Shown one piece after another: positions 42,030 to 51,675 of a DNA stretch of 64,000 nucleotides. The stretch comes from Epiperipatus broadwayi. Lineage: Eukaryota > Onychophora > Udeonychophora > Euonychophora > Peripatidae. The notes under the pieces were generated by a model. The model was not told the DNA's origin and made no database searches. It saw nothing but the letters and a program-made list of their open reading frames with translations. Where the stretch lies: NCBI GenBank assembly GCA_028023455.1, contig JAQFVV010000021.1:2285351-2349350 (forward strand). Direction: 5' to 3'. The translations under genes and the position numbers were made by a program. How positions within the stretch are numbered: the first letter of the stretch is position 1; every line of letters begins with the position of its first letter.

Positions 42030-42174
42030 GATGTGTGATAGTGGTGGTGATATGTGTTAGTGCAGAGTTGAAGGAGAAGGGATTGAAAAGACGCACTCTT
42101 CAATCCCTTCAGTTCTGCTAAAAAAAAAAAAGAAAGAAAAATGACATCATTTTCGACATTGAGGACCAGCTAAA
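42030..42174 (+). other. Predicted complexin 5'-UTR exon 1
   Basis: It begins about 30 bases after the TATA box and ends at a strong donor (AGCTAAA|GTAAGA, GT at 42,175). It contains no long ORF but has two short upstream ORFs: 42,031-42,060 (9 codons, MCDSGGDMC) and 42,141-42,173 (10 codons, MTSFSTLRTS), the second ending one base before the donor. Between them is a perfect 12-bp hairpin at 42,076-42,110. Joined to 47,746 it gives a leader for the complexin start codon. The transcription start is approximate. Confidence 0.55.
42076..42110 (+). promoter_or_regulatory. 12-bp stem-loop in predicted 5' leader
   Basis: GAAGGGATTGAA (42,076-42,087) is exactly complementary to TTCAATCCCTTC (42,099-42,110) across an 11-nt loop, AAGACGCACTC. 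In RNA this could slow scanning or bind protein. The stem is seen directly; the role is inference. Confidence 0.6.
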
Positions 42175-43615
42175 GTAAGACCTCCGGATGAAAAAATAAA
42201 ACAGCTAACTGGATAGAAATCTCTTCAGGATGGCATGGGAATTCACATTCAAAATTGCAAGCAATGAACATTTTAAAAATCGTAAGAACTTTATGAACAT
42301 TTTCAAAACAAACTCTAAATTCTAAACCTTTCAGAAATTATCACAATAGTATTTCCTATCTGACCAAACTAAACTATTTATTAATTGTTTTTAATTGATA
42401 TATTTTTTTTTAAAATCATTTCTATTTATTTATTTTTTTTTGTTCTTTTAAGTTTTATTATGATTTCTGTTTTTCTTTAAACTAAATTATATAAATGTTA
42501 AACTTAAGTCGGGCGTGAATGGCTATATAGATTTGTAAAGTTATATTAGTTTTATTAGGGTAGGGTAATCTTGGGTTATTTGTTTCATAGTTAAATTGGG
42601 TCAATGGATTGGATATATTGGTGTAATTAGTAGATATAATATGAGATTCGCTATGTGCAGAATCTCAGTATACACTGCACACTCCCATTTTGCCTATGGA
42701 AAGAATAATAAGACGGAGAATGCTGTCCCTTCCTATGGAGTTTTTTTTATTGTTCTTCTCATCAGATAGATGTAGTATTCCTATCTGGATGAGAGTCAAT
42801 TTCTTCTCTTAACCTATATTTGTGCTGTCGTATTCGTATTACATTGAACACATCGATATATCAGATGGAATGATGTTGGTTTAACTGCGAACTTTTGGCC
42901 TAAGGTTAAATAAGGGATAAAATATTTTCTTTTCAAATGCAATCTATGTAGTCTATTCATACTCGACATTCTAAATGCATTAAATTTAAGTTGGGTATAG
43001 ATGCTTGCATGGATTCGTTATCGGTTAATTATGTTTTTGGTTTTCATATTTGATCAAAATATATAGACATTCGGTAAATAATGATACCTTACAGTGAGTA
43101 TCTAAAATGTATTTATTCGGATGTCTTTTATTGGTGTCAATGTGGCATCTTATGATGAATGCCATTGGGTTTCTTATAAATTTCCCTCTGCAATTCCATC
43201 AATGACTTTATATTTTGATTGTTTATGTTTATTTTGAAATGTTTTTAATCATGTAATCTATGTAACTGATCTATACTCAACATTATAAAACAAACTTTTA
43301 TAAATCCCTCTGTGCGAACTCATAAAAATTAAAATGTAAATTAAAATCTAAAAGCAAAGTTAAAAATGTAAGTTAAATTTTAAAATGTAAAACTGATACT
43401 AAAATAATTTTAAATCTTATATATGTTTAAATAAATGTTTGTGTGTTATTTCTGGCAGTGGTTTTCTTTATTTTGAAAATGTTTTTAGATAAGAATTATT
43501 TTATTATCTCTGCTGTTCCACTGAGCTGGTGACATTGGGCTAATGGTCGAAATCAAAATAAAAAAAAATATTTTTTTTTAAATTTACGTATCTGCCTACT
43601 ATATAAATTTTCTAG
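42175..43615 (+). other. Predicted complexin intron 1, 5' part
   Basis: No mobile-element remnant recognised here, unlike most of the window. 42,640-42,900 is mixed in composition and could hold regulatory sequence; no specific site assigned. Confidence 0.4.
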
Positions 43616-43653
43616 GTTCAAATGCCTAGTGGCGCCCTGTAGTGCAGATTATG
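43616..43653 (+). other. Possible 38-nt optional leader exon
   Basis: An acceptor (AAATTTTCTAG) and a consensus-quality donor (ATG|GTAAGTA, GT at 43,654) bracket 38 nt of unusually G+C-rich sequence, CCTAGTGGCGCCCTGTAGTG within it. It would lie between leader exon 1 and the start-codon exon. It contains a 6-codon upstream ORF (MPSGAL then TAG). Its last three bases are ATG, which would read ATT TTT TAA if spliced to 47,746. It may instead be a fragment of an unknown repeat. Confidence 0.3.
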
Positions 43654-44447
43654 GTAAGTATCTTATTCACCCCAATCATTAAAATATATTCAGGTTATTC
43701 TTCTCTTTCTTATTCTATTTGTAATTGGTTTGCTTTAACATTTCAAACATTGGCTAAGTAATGGTTTAATCCATATATTATATCGATAGTAGCTGAGTGT
43801 GTTTTCGGCTGGTGAAACCATATTCGTAACGCTCATGGGTGGCTTTATGTATGTTGTAGCATTTAAATGTACAATGCTAATTTATTTAAATTATTGATTT
43901 AAATATTTCATTTTCTGGAGAATTGAATATTATTTGCACTTTCGATTTCACCCGCTGAAATTGTATTCTGCTACTGTCAACAAAATTATTATAGAATTAT
44001 AAATGTTAAAGCAAACCAATAATTATATATATGTTGTAAAACATAACTAATTTATAAACATATTTTTAAATTTATTGAGTATATATTAATTAAAGCAAAG
44101 ATGTTCCTGAGCAAAAGATAAAAACGTATGTTTCAGCTTAATTAAAATGTATATTTGATTGTTTTTAATATTAGTGTCATTTATCTTTGATTAAACTCTA
44201 CCATCTGGATGGTGTAGGTGTGATCTGATCAGAATATTAGTGTAATTTTGATAATAATAACAATATATATGCATATCTAGATGAATCTGAGGACATTTGT
44301 ATAAATATATTAATTAGAAGATTTTCATCTAATTTTAGTTTCAAGTATTAATATTGTAATTGGACTTATTCTTTGCATTTTTGTAAATGACATTTATATA
44401 TGATATAATTTGGACAAAGTACAAGAAAACATTCAAAATAAAATACG
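43654..44447 (+). other. Predicted complexin intron 1, middle part
   Basis: No exon or element recognised. A mixed-composition patch lies at 43,790-43,860. Confidence 0.4.
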
Positions 44448-44730
44448 TGGGTGAGAGAATAAAAATGTATTACTGACATCCATGAAAGAATTAAGAAATT
44501 AAAATGAAACTGGCCTGATCGTATTGCTAAAAGAATTTAGGTTTTAAATTGGATTCTAAGAGATTTAAGAGGCTTAGAAAGTGCCTACATGTCAAATGGA
44601 TGGATCAAATAAAGAAGTTTGCTCATATGTTGTGAAAAATAGAGACTAAGGATAAGAGAAAATGGATTAAATTTGGAGAGATCTTTATTCTGCAATAAAT
44701 CAATATCATTTAAGAATAGTAATGATGATT
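44448..44730 (+). mobile_element. RTE-type LINE 3' end, decayed
   Basis: In broken + strand frames it reads WVRE, stop, KCITDIHERIKKLK, stop, NWPDRIAKRI, then after a frameshift HVKWMDQIKKF and KDKRKWIKFGEIFILQ. These match block for block the copy at 29,857-30,165 (WAREQTGVTDLIEKIKRLK; HVRWIDEIRK; RKRWIELGETFILQ). It is in the same orientation as complexin and sits in its predicted intron. It is older than the other copies, with more stops. Confidence 0.82.
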
Positions 44731-45384
44731 GTAAAAACATTGCCAATCTAAAAACCTACCATCTAATAAGAGAATTGATTTAAACTATTATAAATAAGAA
44801 ATAAATCTCTTTTAATTTATTATTTATGTTTTACAAGGGCTCAAGAACAGATATTAATACTTTATAGATGTGAAAGTTAGAAGTTGCCACAAATTCTCAA
44901 TTGTCATTTCAATAAATTAAACTCACCTATAAAGTATTATAGATATTAATTACAAATTTTTTATAGGTTTTTAAATATAAATAATAATATTTAGCAGTAT
45001 TTCTTCAATGTGATTTACAAATAACATTTGTCTGGTATAGTTTAAACAAACTACTAATCATAATTGCGCATTGTAAGCTGAAAACACACCATCTGTCTGA
45101 ACTAATGACTGTTCTTATTTACAATCCAAATACAATCACTGATATGTTATTTGCACAAAAATTTAGTATCACAACTTCCCAAATACTTCCATAATTAAGT
45201 TAAAATCTTTGTCAGAATTATAAATAGTATAAGATTTCATGAGATGTTTGAAAACCTCTCCAAATCTTAATTATTTATATCTAAAATCTTCTAATTAATA
45301 CCTCTTAACATTTTATGGGTTAGTCTAATTCAGTTATGAAAATAAGTTATGATAGTTCCATTGTTTCCACATAGAAAGTATTAA
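44731..45384 (+). other. Predicted intron 1, AT-rich DNA
   Basis: Nothing recognised. Confidence 0.45.
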
Positions 45385-45925
45385 AATTTAAACCACTAAA
45401 TATCACATCATCACCATTTGATGTCTGTATGGAGAGTTTTGCCTGTTTTAATAACACCTATGAGCATGCATAAGAAATGGTGATCATGTGATGTTTAGTG
45501 GTTTAACACCAGTCCTGCCTAATATGATAGTAGTTGCTATGGTTATTAAAGAATCAAAGACAGCAAAATATATGGGTACTGAACTTAGTTCAGATCTATA
45601 TGACTATATAAGCTAATGAGCTTGGATTGAAAATATTATTGTGTTTTTAATTTTAGACTCTTAGTTTTGTAGTTAAGTAAAGATAAAAGGTGGCTGCTGG
45701 AGGGTTGCATTAGATTCTAAGATCTAGGTTGCAGTGCTCTCAGATACAAAACTTCTCACTGATGAAAGCCACAAGCTAGAAACTAGTCTGGAGATATTGG
45801 ATGAGTAAGCACTAGATAGGAATTTTATGCACAAGCCTTCTGGCCTCCATTGATTACTCTGGCTTGCACTGAGTGGCATTACTGTATGGAGAGCTTTGCC
45901 TGTTTAAATAGTATTAAAATTTGTT
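45385..45925. repeat. Family A repeat (copy 6)
   Basis: Starts with CACATCATCACCATTTGATG and quickly turns to the inverted end blocks GGAGAGTTTTGCCTGTTTTA and GCATAAGAAATGGTGATCAT. The internal region with CAGTCCTGCCTAATATGATA follows, then a full right arm (CTAAGATCTAGG ... GATTACTCTGGCTTGCA ... GGAGAGCTTTGCCTG). It thus has one complete arm and a truncated partner. Confidence 0.82.
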
Positions 45926-47344
45926 CTATAGTTCTTATAAAAACTTGGGTGGCAAATTCACTTTTGTGTTTTGTAGCAGCTTAGTCAAACACTATTACCA
46001 GATTACAGAATTTCAGTTTGCAAATCTTTTTTTATATTTAATACTTTAATTAAATTTCATTACAGATGAATATTTATAAAAACATTATAAAAAAATTATG
46101 TTAAAATATTGATATATATTTATAAGAAATTATAAATGCAAATTGGGTTATCATATGCAAATTACATTGCTTAAAATTATCCAATAAAATATCAGCAGTC
46201 TTTTGTGAAAATGACACTTAGATAATAAATGGAAATTCTGAGGTACTATTGATTAATTTTAAGTATTGGCTATATACTATATTAAAATTTTATTCCGATC
46301 TTTGGTCTATTTTTTAATTATATTTCAGCTATGATGTAACTTAATAAACAACCAATTAGAAACTGAATCAGAACCTGATATCATATTATAAATCAACAAC
46401 AGTGTTTTCATTTGTATTATCACTATAAGATGAAAGTGGAGCTACTCCTAGGTTATTAAAAGAGGCAGTCCAGATATAATATTTTATATTAGTATTTGGC
46501 TGGTTATATCATAACTGAAAGCATATTCTAGTTTAGTATACAGAAAAATCTTATCACAGTTTTCATTTTTACACTTCATATTATGAAATCATTTAACTTA
46601 ATATATGTATATGGAAATATTTAATTCAATACATACAACTTTCTGGAGTTTAAAATATTATTTGCAGAATGTTAAGAAAGATGCTATTTTTTCACATTCT
46701 CACATCTATATAAAATAGCTGTCTGTGTTTAAATACATTCAAAAGTTTTGATTTGAAGTAAAAGAAGACCACTTTTGCTTCAATAATGAACCCCAACAAA
46801 AGAGCTATTATAGGTAATGAAGAAAACTTATTTGGCTTCAGGGAGATTGTCAATTGGTAATAATTAGTTTTTTAGCAGCATCAAATGCAAAAGTTTTCTC
46901 TGTTTACATGGATAAAATCACTTTATTTTTTTTAATTAAAATAACAATCTATGGAAAATATTTAATTCAATATATATATATTCTTCATAAAGAAATATAA
47001 TAAGAAAAATATATTACTGACCAAGTTAATCAACATTGACTGATAATGCAATGTAACTTTTAGTTAATCCTAACCTAATAATTAGCTACAGGTCAATAAT
47101 TGACAGCTAAGATAGTTTGACTAAGAACCAGCCACTAGAAATAAAATTTGTATACTTTTATGAGTCTCAGCTATGTGAATAATTTCTAATTACATACTGA
47201 TTTGAATTTCTTTGTATGAGATAACAAGTGATTGCTTTAACCACTGCACCATATAATTTTTTACGCTTGCAATATATGTAGATACATTGATAGATAGATG
47301 TATGTATGTATGAATGTATAGGGGGTTGGATGAATATATGGAAG
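45926..47344 (+). other. Predicted intron 1, AT-rich DNA
   Basis: No exon or mobile-element remnant recognised. Confidence 0.45.
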
Positions 47345-47480
<136 letters not shown>

Positions 47481-47745
47481 AAGAAAGTCTATTTAACTTT
47501 TAAAATAAATATTTTAAACTTATCTACTCCCATTTGTCATCCGACCTATCATATCAAAGCCTTAATAAAGAGCAAATATGTACATATACTGTATATACAT
47601 ACACATATAGCTTGTCCTTCATTATTTTTTTGTTTCACTTACTAAATTAAATTTTCTCTTGCTGTTATGTTATTTTCTTTTTTCATTAAATTTATAACAT
47701 TAATCTCTGCGAAAATTTTCTAATGGATTTTTTTTTTTTTTTCAG
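47481..47745 (+). other. Predicted intron 1, 3' end with branch and acceptor
   Basis: A CTAAT branch-point-like word (47,720-47,724) lies about 21 bases before the acceptor AG (47,744-47,745), with a T-rich tract between. This is a textbook acceptor. Confidence 0.7.
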
Positions 47746-47830
47746 ATTTTTTAAAGGAACAAAGTTGCTCCAAGCAAGATGAACTTCGTGGCCAAGCAAA
47801 TGCTTTCCAATAAGATGGGAGCAGTAAAAG
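47746..47830 (+). CDS. cpx: Complexin, first coding exon (partial gene; CDS from 47,779)
   Basis: Complexin is a small cytosolic presynaptic protein that binds assembled SNARE complexes and both clamps and promotes synaptic vesicle fusion. The exon has 33 nt of 5' UTR, then ATG at 47,779 and 17 full codons plus one base, reading MNFVAKQMLSNKMGAVKG if the next exon begins with GN. Invertebrate complexins begin with this N-terminal pattern: a hydrophobic start, a KQM core, and VKG. An in-frame TAA at 47,752-47,754 fixes the start, and an A sits at -3. A strong acceptor precedes it and the donor AAAG|GTAAAG follows (phase 1). The accessory helix, central SNARE-binding helix and C-terminus are absent and should lie past 64,000. 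Only 18 residues support the name, so another protein with this N-terminus is possible but less likely. Confidence 0.72.
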
Positions 47831-48587
47831 GTAAAGATTTTACTTTAATTACAAAGTGTATCTGTCGTGTTTACATTTTAAAACTTAGTGCACTGCGAAG
47901 ATATTAAATGCATCCTGATATTAAATAGCTATGCGACGACTATAATTATTTCTGTCTTCCATATTTCAATAAGATCTTTGTTATTTTTCCTTTTATTTTT
48001 TTAATTTTTATTCTGTATTTTTGCTAGACGTTATTTCTGATGTTGTTATTTTGAAAAGTATATTTTACTATAATATTTAAAATTTGGAAATAATGATATA
48101 TATGTGCGCGCTTATATATATATAAGGCTTGAGATTCTATTTTAAATTTTATATATATCTTACAATATTTTTTAATGAACGGACATTTTATTTGTGTGTG
48201 TATATAATATATAGAACATTGTCATTTTCAAATTTGAAAACTTAATTTTTGGATACTTTTAGATTTTATATCTATCGTGATGGTATAACTATTATCTACA
48301 TAAAGACTGCAGTTTTAATAGTGTTCTTACCTGCAAAAATGTTCACCTTGTTAAAAAAAAAAACAGTCTCATTTGTTTCTATGCAATGTAAGTAGCGTTA
48401 TATATATTTAATCTTAACTGTGTATGATATATAAAAGGAAAAAGTTTCAATTCAATGTTATAAGTTTATTTTCTAAACAAATAACAGCAGGAAAACTAAT
48501 GATAGTAAAAGTGTGTACTATAAAAGTGTGTTACATTACAGGTCATGGAGTAAAAAAGAAGTACGTTAAATTAAATATAGTTCAATA
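47831..48587 (+). other. Predicted complexin intron 2, start
   Basis: AT-rich with no further exon found. The rest of the window to 64,000 is interpreted as the same intron. Confidence 0.5.
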
Positions 48588-48805
48588 TATGTATAAACAA
48601 AAGGAGTAAATCACCCTTCCCATGCTGTGATTTAAGAGCATTCTAAATATTGAACAACGGATCAAGAATAGAATGAATACTACCTACCATGGTTCCCTGA
48701 AAATAAGATCTGTTTTTATATTAATTTTTGCTCCAAAAAGAATGTAGAGCTTATTTTCAAGGTATTTCTTATTTTTTCATGTACAAAAATCTAAATTTCA
48801 AAAAT

Positions 48806-48925
48806 AAAAATGTCCATTTAGTCAAGCGTGGTGGCCTAGTGGTTAGCATAGCTGCCTTCAAGCAGCTGGCCCGGGTTCGTTTCCCCGGTCAACGCTTTCA
48901 CATATATAAGAAAAATGTTCATTTA
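48806..48925 (+). mobile_element. tRNA-Gly-derived SINE with 15-bp target duplication (copy 3)
   Basis: 48,821-48,910 reads GTCAAGCGTGGTGGCCTAGT, then GGTTAGCATAGCTGCCTTCA, a B-box-like GGGTTCGTTTCCC and acceptor end CAACGCT, then a 15-bp tail ending CACATATATAAG. One anticodon-loop C is missing relative to copies 1 and 2. Flanks AAAAATGTCCATTTA and AAAAATGTTCATTTA differ at one base and show retroposition. Confidence 0.9.
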
Positions 48926-49724
48926 TTCAAATACTTTTTCTCTTTGCCGAAAGCTGTAAGATTCTTACTCCAGGAGCCCCCACAATTCCTTTCTTGTATT
49001 CACCAGAATAGCTCTTTCTTTTTGCACTTATCTTAACTGGTGATTAGAATATTGTTGTTTCTTTTAAATTTACCATTCAATCAAGTGTTAATTGAAGACT
49101 TGTCAGACAGGTGTATTAACGAAAATGATTACAGTTAAAGACTAATTTATCCACATAAAAGCAATAAAAAATGCAGGCATAAAAATTTGGAAAATATTTC
49201 TTTATTTCACATGTGCACATTAAGTCCATCCAATACCATATAAAGCATATTGATTGATGACAATTCATATATAACACAACCATGTCCATCTGTTATCAAT
49301 TAAGCAAATTGTAAAATATTTTCTAAATTACTTATAATAGTTCTGCTTGGGTATTCCTTTTAAAAACTTTTACAAGAAAGATTGATTATCTAACTTAAGC
49401 TAAACTTTGATTTTTAAAATCGCTTCTGTTATTTTAATAAAGTCTTTCAGAAAAAAAAAAAAATTTAAGAAATCAAACAAAATTTTCTTTTATAATGGAT
49501 ATGTAAAAGTTACCAAACAACGCATTCTAAATTTAAGTATTAAATATAAATAAAATAAGTACCTAAAAATATATAAATGAAATTATAAATTGTCTAAAAT
49601 ACTGACATGCAGTAAATAAATAGTTTCTCTATACATGTAAATTATGTTTACCAAAAATAGTCAATGGGAAGATATAAAAGGAACATAATTTGGTAAACAT
49701 GAAGTTACCAGGTCGCAACAAAAT

Positions 49725-50466
49725 TCGAATTTTATTTCAAATTTTTTTCACCAGAGTGTTTCTTGTCGAATTACTGTGCATTGTAGTTTTCGTTTATAGA
49801 AAAGATAAAATTTGCAAAGCAAATTTTTATAGGTAGGATTGGAATAAGGTATTGCTGGTAGTGTGAAATTGTTACATTGTCTTGGGGCACTTTTTACAAG
49901 TTTTTCAAAGTTGTAAGACGTGGCTTTCTAAGAGTTTTTCAGTTTTCAGACGTGGTCCGTAAAATGAATCCTGTAAATGGTAATATAGTTGTAGAGCCAG
50001 AGAATGGTTATATGCTGTTGATCCTCATGACCCTGATATCCACACACAAAATATGGAAAATATGTGGATGAGAACTAAACGCAAGCTCAAACATCAGTGT
50101 AGCACCAGCAGTAATTTATTCGAATCCTACCTACAGGAATTCACCTTTAGGACTCTCTACACGACTGATGCCGTCTTTGCGAATTTTATCGCTATTATAA
50201 GTAAAAACTACAATGGACAGTAATTATGAATGAACTTATTACGGAATATGCGTAAAATGTTGACTGTGTAATATCCGGGCCGTTTATTTTGTTATTATTT
50301 AAATAAATTATATTTTATCAGATATTTTTTATAATATAATTATTTGTTATTAATTATTTTTTATAATATAATTTCATGCCTGTGTATTTGATATTTCACA
50401 ACAAATTTTTAAATAATTCGACAAGAAACACTGGTGAAAAAAATTTGAACTACAAAATTTTGTCGT
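49725..50466 (+). mobile_element. Merlin-like DNA transposon, internally deleted
   Basis: Terminal inverted repeats: the left has TTCAAATTTTTTTCACCAG, AG, then TGTTTCTTGTCGAATTA near 49,736-49,774. The right is its complement near 50,416-50,452, lacking the AG. Flanking ACAAAATT / AATTTTGT extends the match. Inside is the end of an ISXO2/IS1595-type transposase, diagnostic of Merlin. The N-terminal and most of the catalytic part are missing. A duplicated target site could not be called with confidence. Confidence 0.75.
49984..50223 (+). pseudogene. ISXO2-like (Merlin) transposase, C-terminal remnant
   Basis: Merlin transposases cut and paste their element with a DDE-type RNase H-like domain related to bacterial IS1595/IS1016 transposases. 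This open stretch of 79 codons ends at TAA 50,221-50,223 and includes VDPHDPDIHTQNMENMW, then RTKRKL, and SYLQEFTFRTLYTTDAVFANF. The family's C-terminal block has the same order: VDP, a HTQ/IE-W segment, a basic stretch, then a Y-L-EF-R-Y segment. An in-frame stop at 49,981-49,983 closes it upstream, and the earlier catalytic residues are absent, so it cannot be functional. The surrounding inverted repeats support the assignment. Confidence 0.75.
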
Positions 50467-51372
50467 TATTTGAAGCATTAACATCAGTAATATTGTTTAT
50501 TTATACTTTCATTACTTGATAATTTAATACATCTATCATATGTTTCAATGGCAAACAAAAGTCATCTATCAGGCTACTGATTTTAACTAGGGCTTATATT
50601 TAAGGTAGGACTTATATTATAAGCATCCTCAAAAATCATGGAATGGCTTATTATCTTAGCAGCTCTGATGTTTATAAGCATACCATTGTTAACATTGGTG
50701 GTAATTCAGAGTAAAATTAACGTATCAGTCATATGAAATATGGTTCTTAAGAGTTATTAAACACATAATTAATTATATAAGGCTGGAGATAGCATCTTAC
50801 TTTTAACACCTTTATTATACTAATTAAACAAGATTTAATATGTAAACTTTAAATTAAACATAGCTCCGTGTTTATGTAAACAAAGGGAGTAAATCACCCT
50901 CTCTCAAGCTATGAATTAAAAGCACTCTAAATGTCAGAGCTACCAAAAATAGGTGAATTCATTCTATTCTTGATTCTTTGTTTAACATTTAGAGTGCTTT
51001 TAAATCATTGTCTGGGGTAGGCTGATTTACTTCATTTGTTTAGATATATACATTGAGCTATGCTTTATTTAAAGTTTACATAGTAAATCTTGTTTAATTA
51101 TTATAATCAAGGTGTTAGAAGTGAGTTGTTGTCTCCAGCTTTGTATTATTAATTATGAATTTAATAAATCCCAAGTGCCATATTTCATCTGGTTGATAAA
51201 TTAATTGTACTCCGAATTACCAACAATTTTGACAAAAGGTATGCTCATAAACATCAGAGCTACCAAGAATAGATGGATTCATTCTATTCTTGATCCTTTG
51301 TTCAACATTTAGAGTGCTTTTAAATCATAGTCAAGAAAGAATGATTTATTCCCTTTGTTTACATACATGTAA

Positions 51373-51675
51373 TTTCAATAGAAAGTTTTTAAATTGTTAA
51401 AAAGATAGAATCAGTTTATGATATCTCATAAAAGTAATAAATTTGCAATTCTAAGGTAAAATGTTTTGTTCAAATCAAATGCCAAAAGAACTGGAGTCAC
51501 CATCCACAGACCTTGACTTACAGAATTTACCCTTCTACCACTGCACTGAACATCTACTGGAAAAATAATTTTAATAAAAGAATAAGAAAGATGTACATTT
51601 ATTGTGAAGTAAGAAGTATTACAAATTTGCAGTTGATAATTAGAATAGTGTATATTTATAATTAAACATCAGATC
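51373..51675 (+). other. Predicted intron 2, AT-rich DNA
   Basis: Nothing recognised between family C and the LTR element. Confidence 0.45.

Larger units (their letters stand above)
48686..50642. mobile_element. Non-autonomous DNA element (X) inserted in family C
   Basis: Starts ACCATGGTTCCCTGAAAATA, continues with TTTTTATATTAATTTTTGCTCC and GAGCTTATTTTCAAGGTA. It ends with TTTTAACTAGGGCTTATATTT and CCTCAAAAATCATGG. The CCATGNTT...TGA(A)AAT ends are inverted, and these 'AAATAAG ... CTTATTT' terminal motifs resemble widespread MITE-type elements. Comparing the left arm with the family C right arm shows the foldback was continuous before insertion. Later insertions sit inside: a SINE (48,821-48,910) and a Merlin-like element (49,725-50,466). 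Confidence 0.65.
48588..51372. repeat. Large family C foldback, interrupted by a nested insertion
   Basis: Left arm 48,588-48,685 plus 50,643-50,968; right arm 50,981-51,372, inverted. Matching landmarks in both arms include the AAAGGGAATAAATCA / GGAGTAAATCACCC end, CAAGAATAGAATGAAT, AGCTCTGATGTTTAT, AAACAAGATTTA and GCACTCTAAATGT. Without the insertion the element would be about 830 bp with arms of about 400 bp. Each arm also repeats the AAATCACC and CTCTAAATGT blocks at both its ends. Confidence 0.82.

Noticed and set aside
48424-48609. Second complexin exon just after the first coding exon
   Set aside because: The Lys-rich frame lacks the charged helix pattern of complexin and has no clear acceptor and donor.
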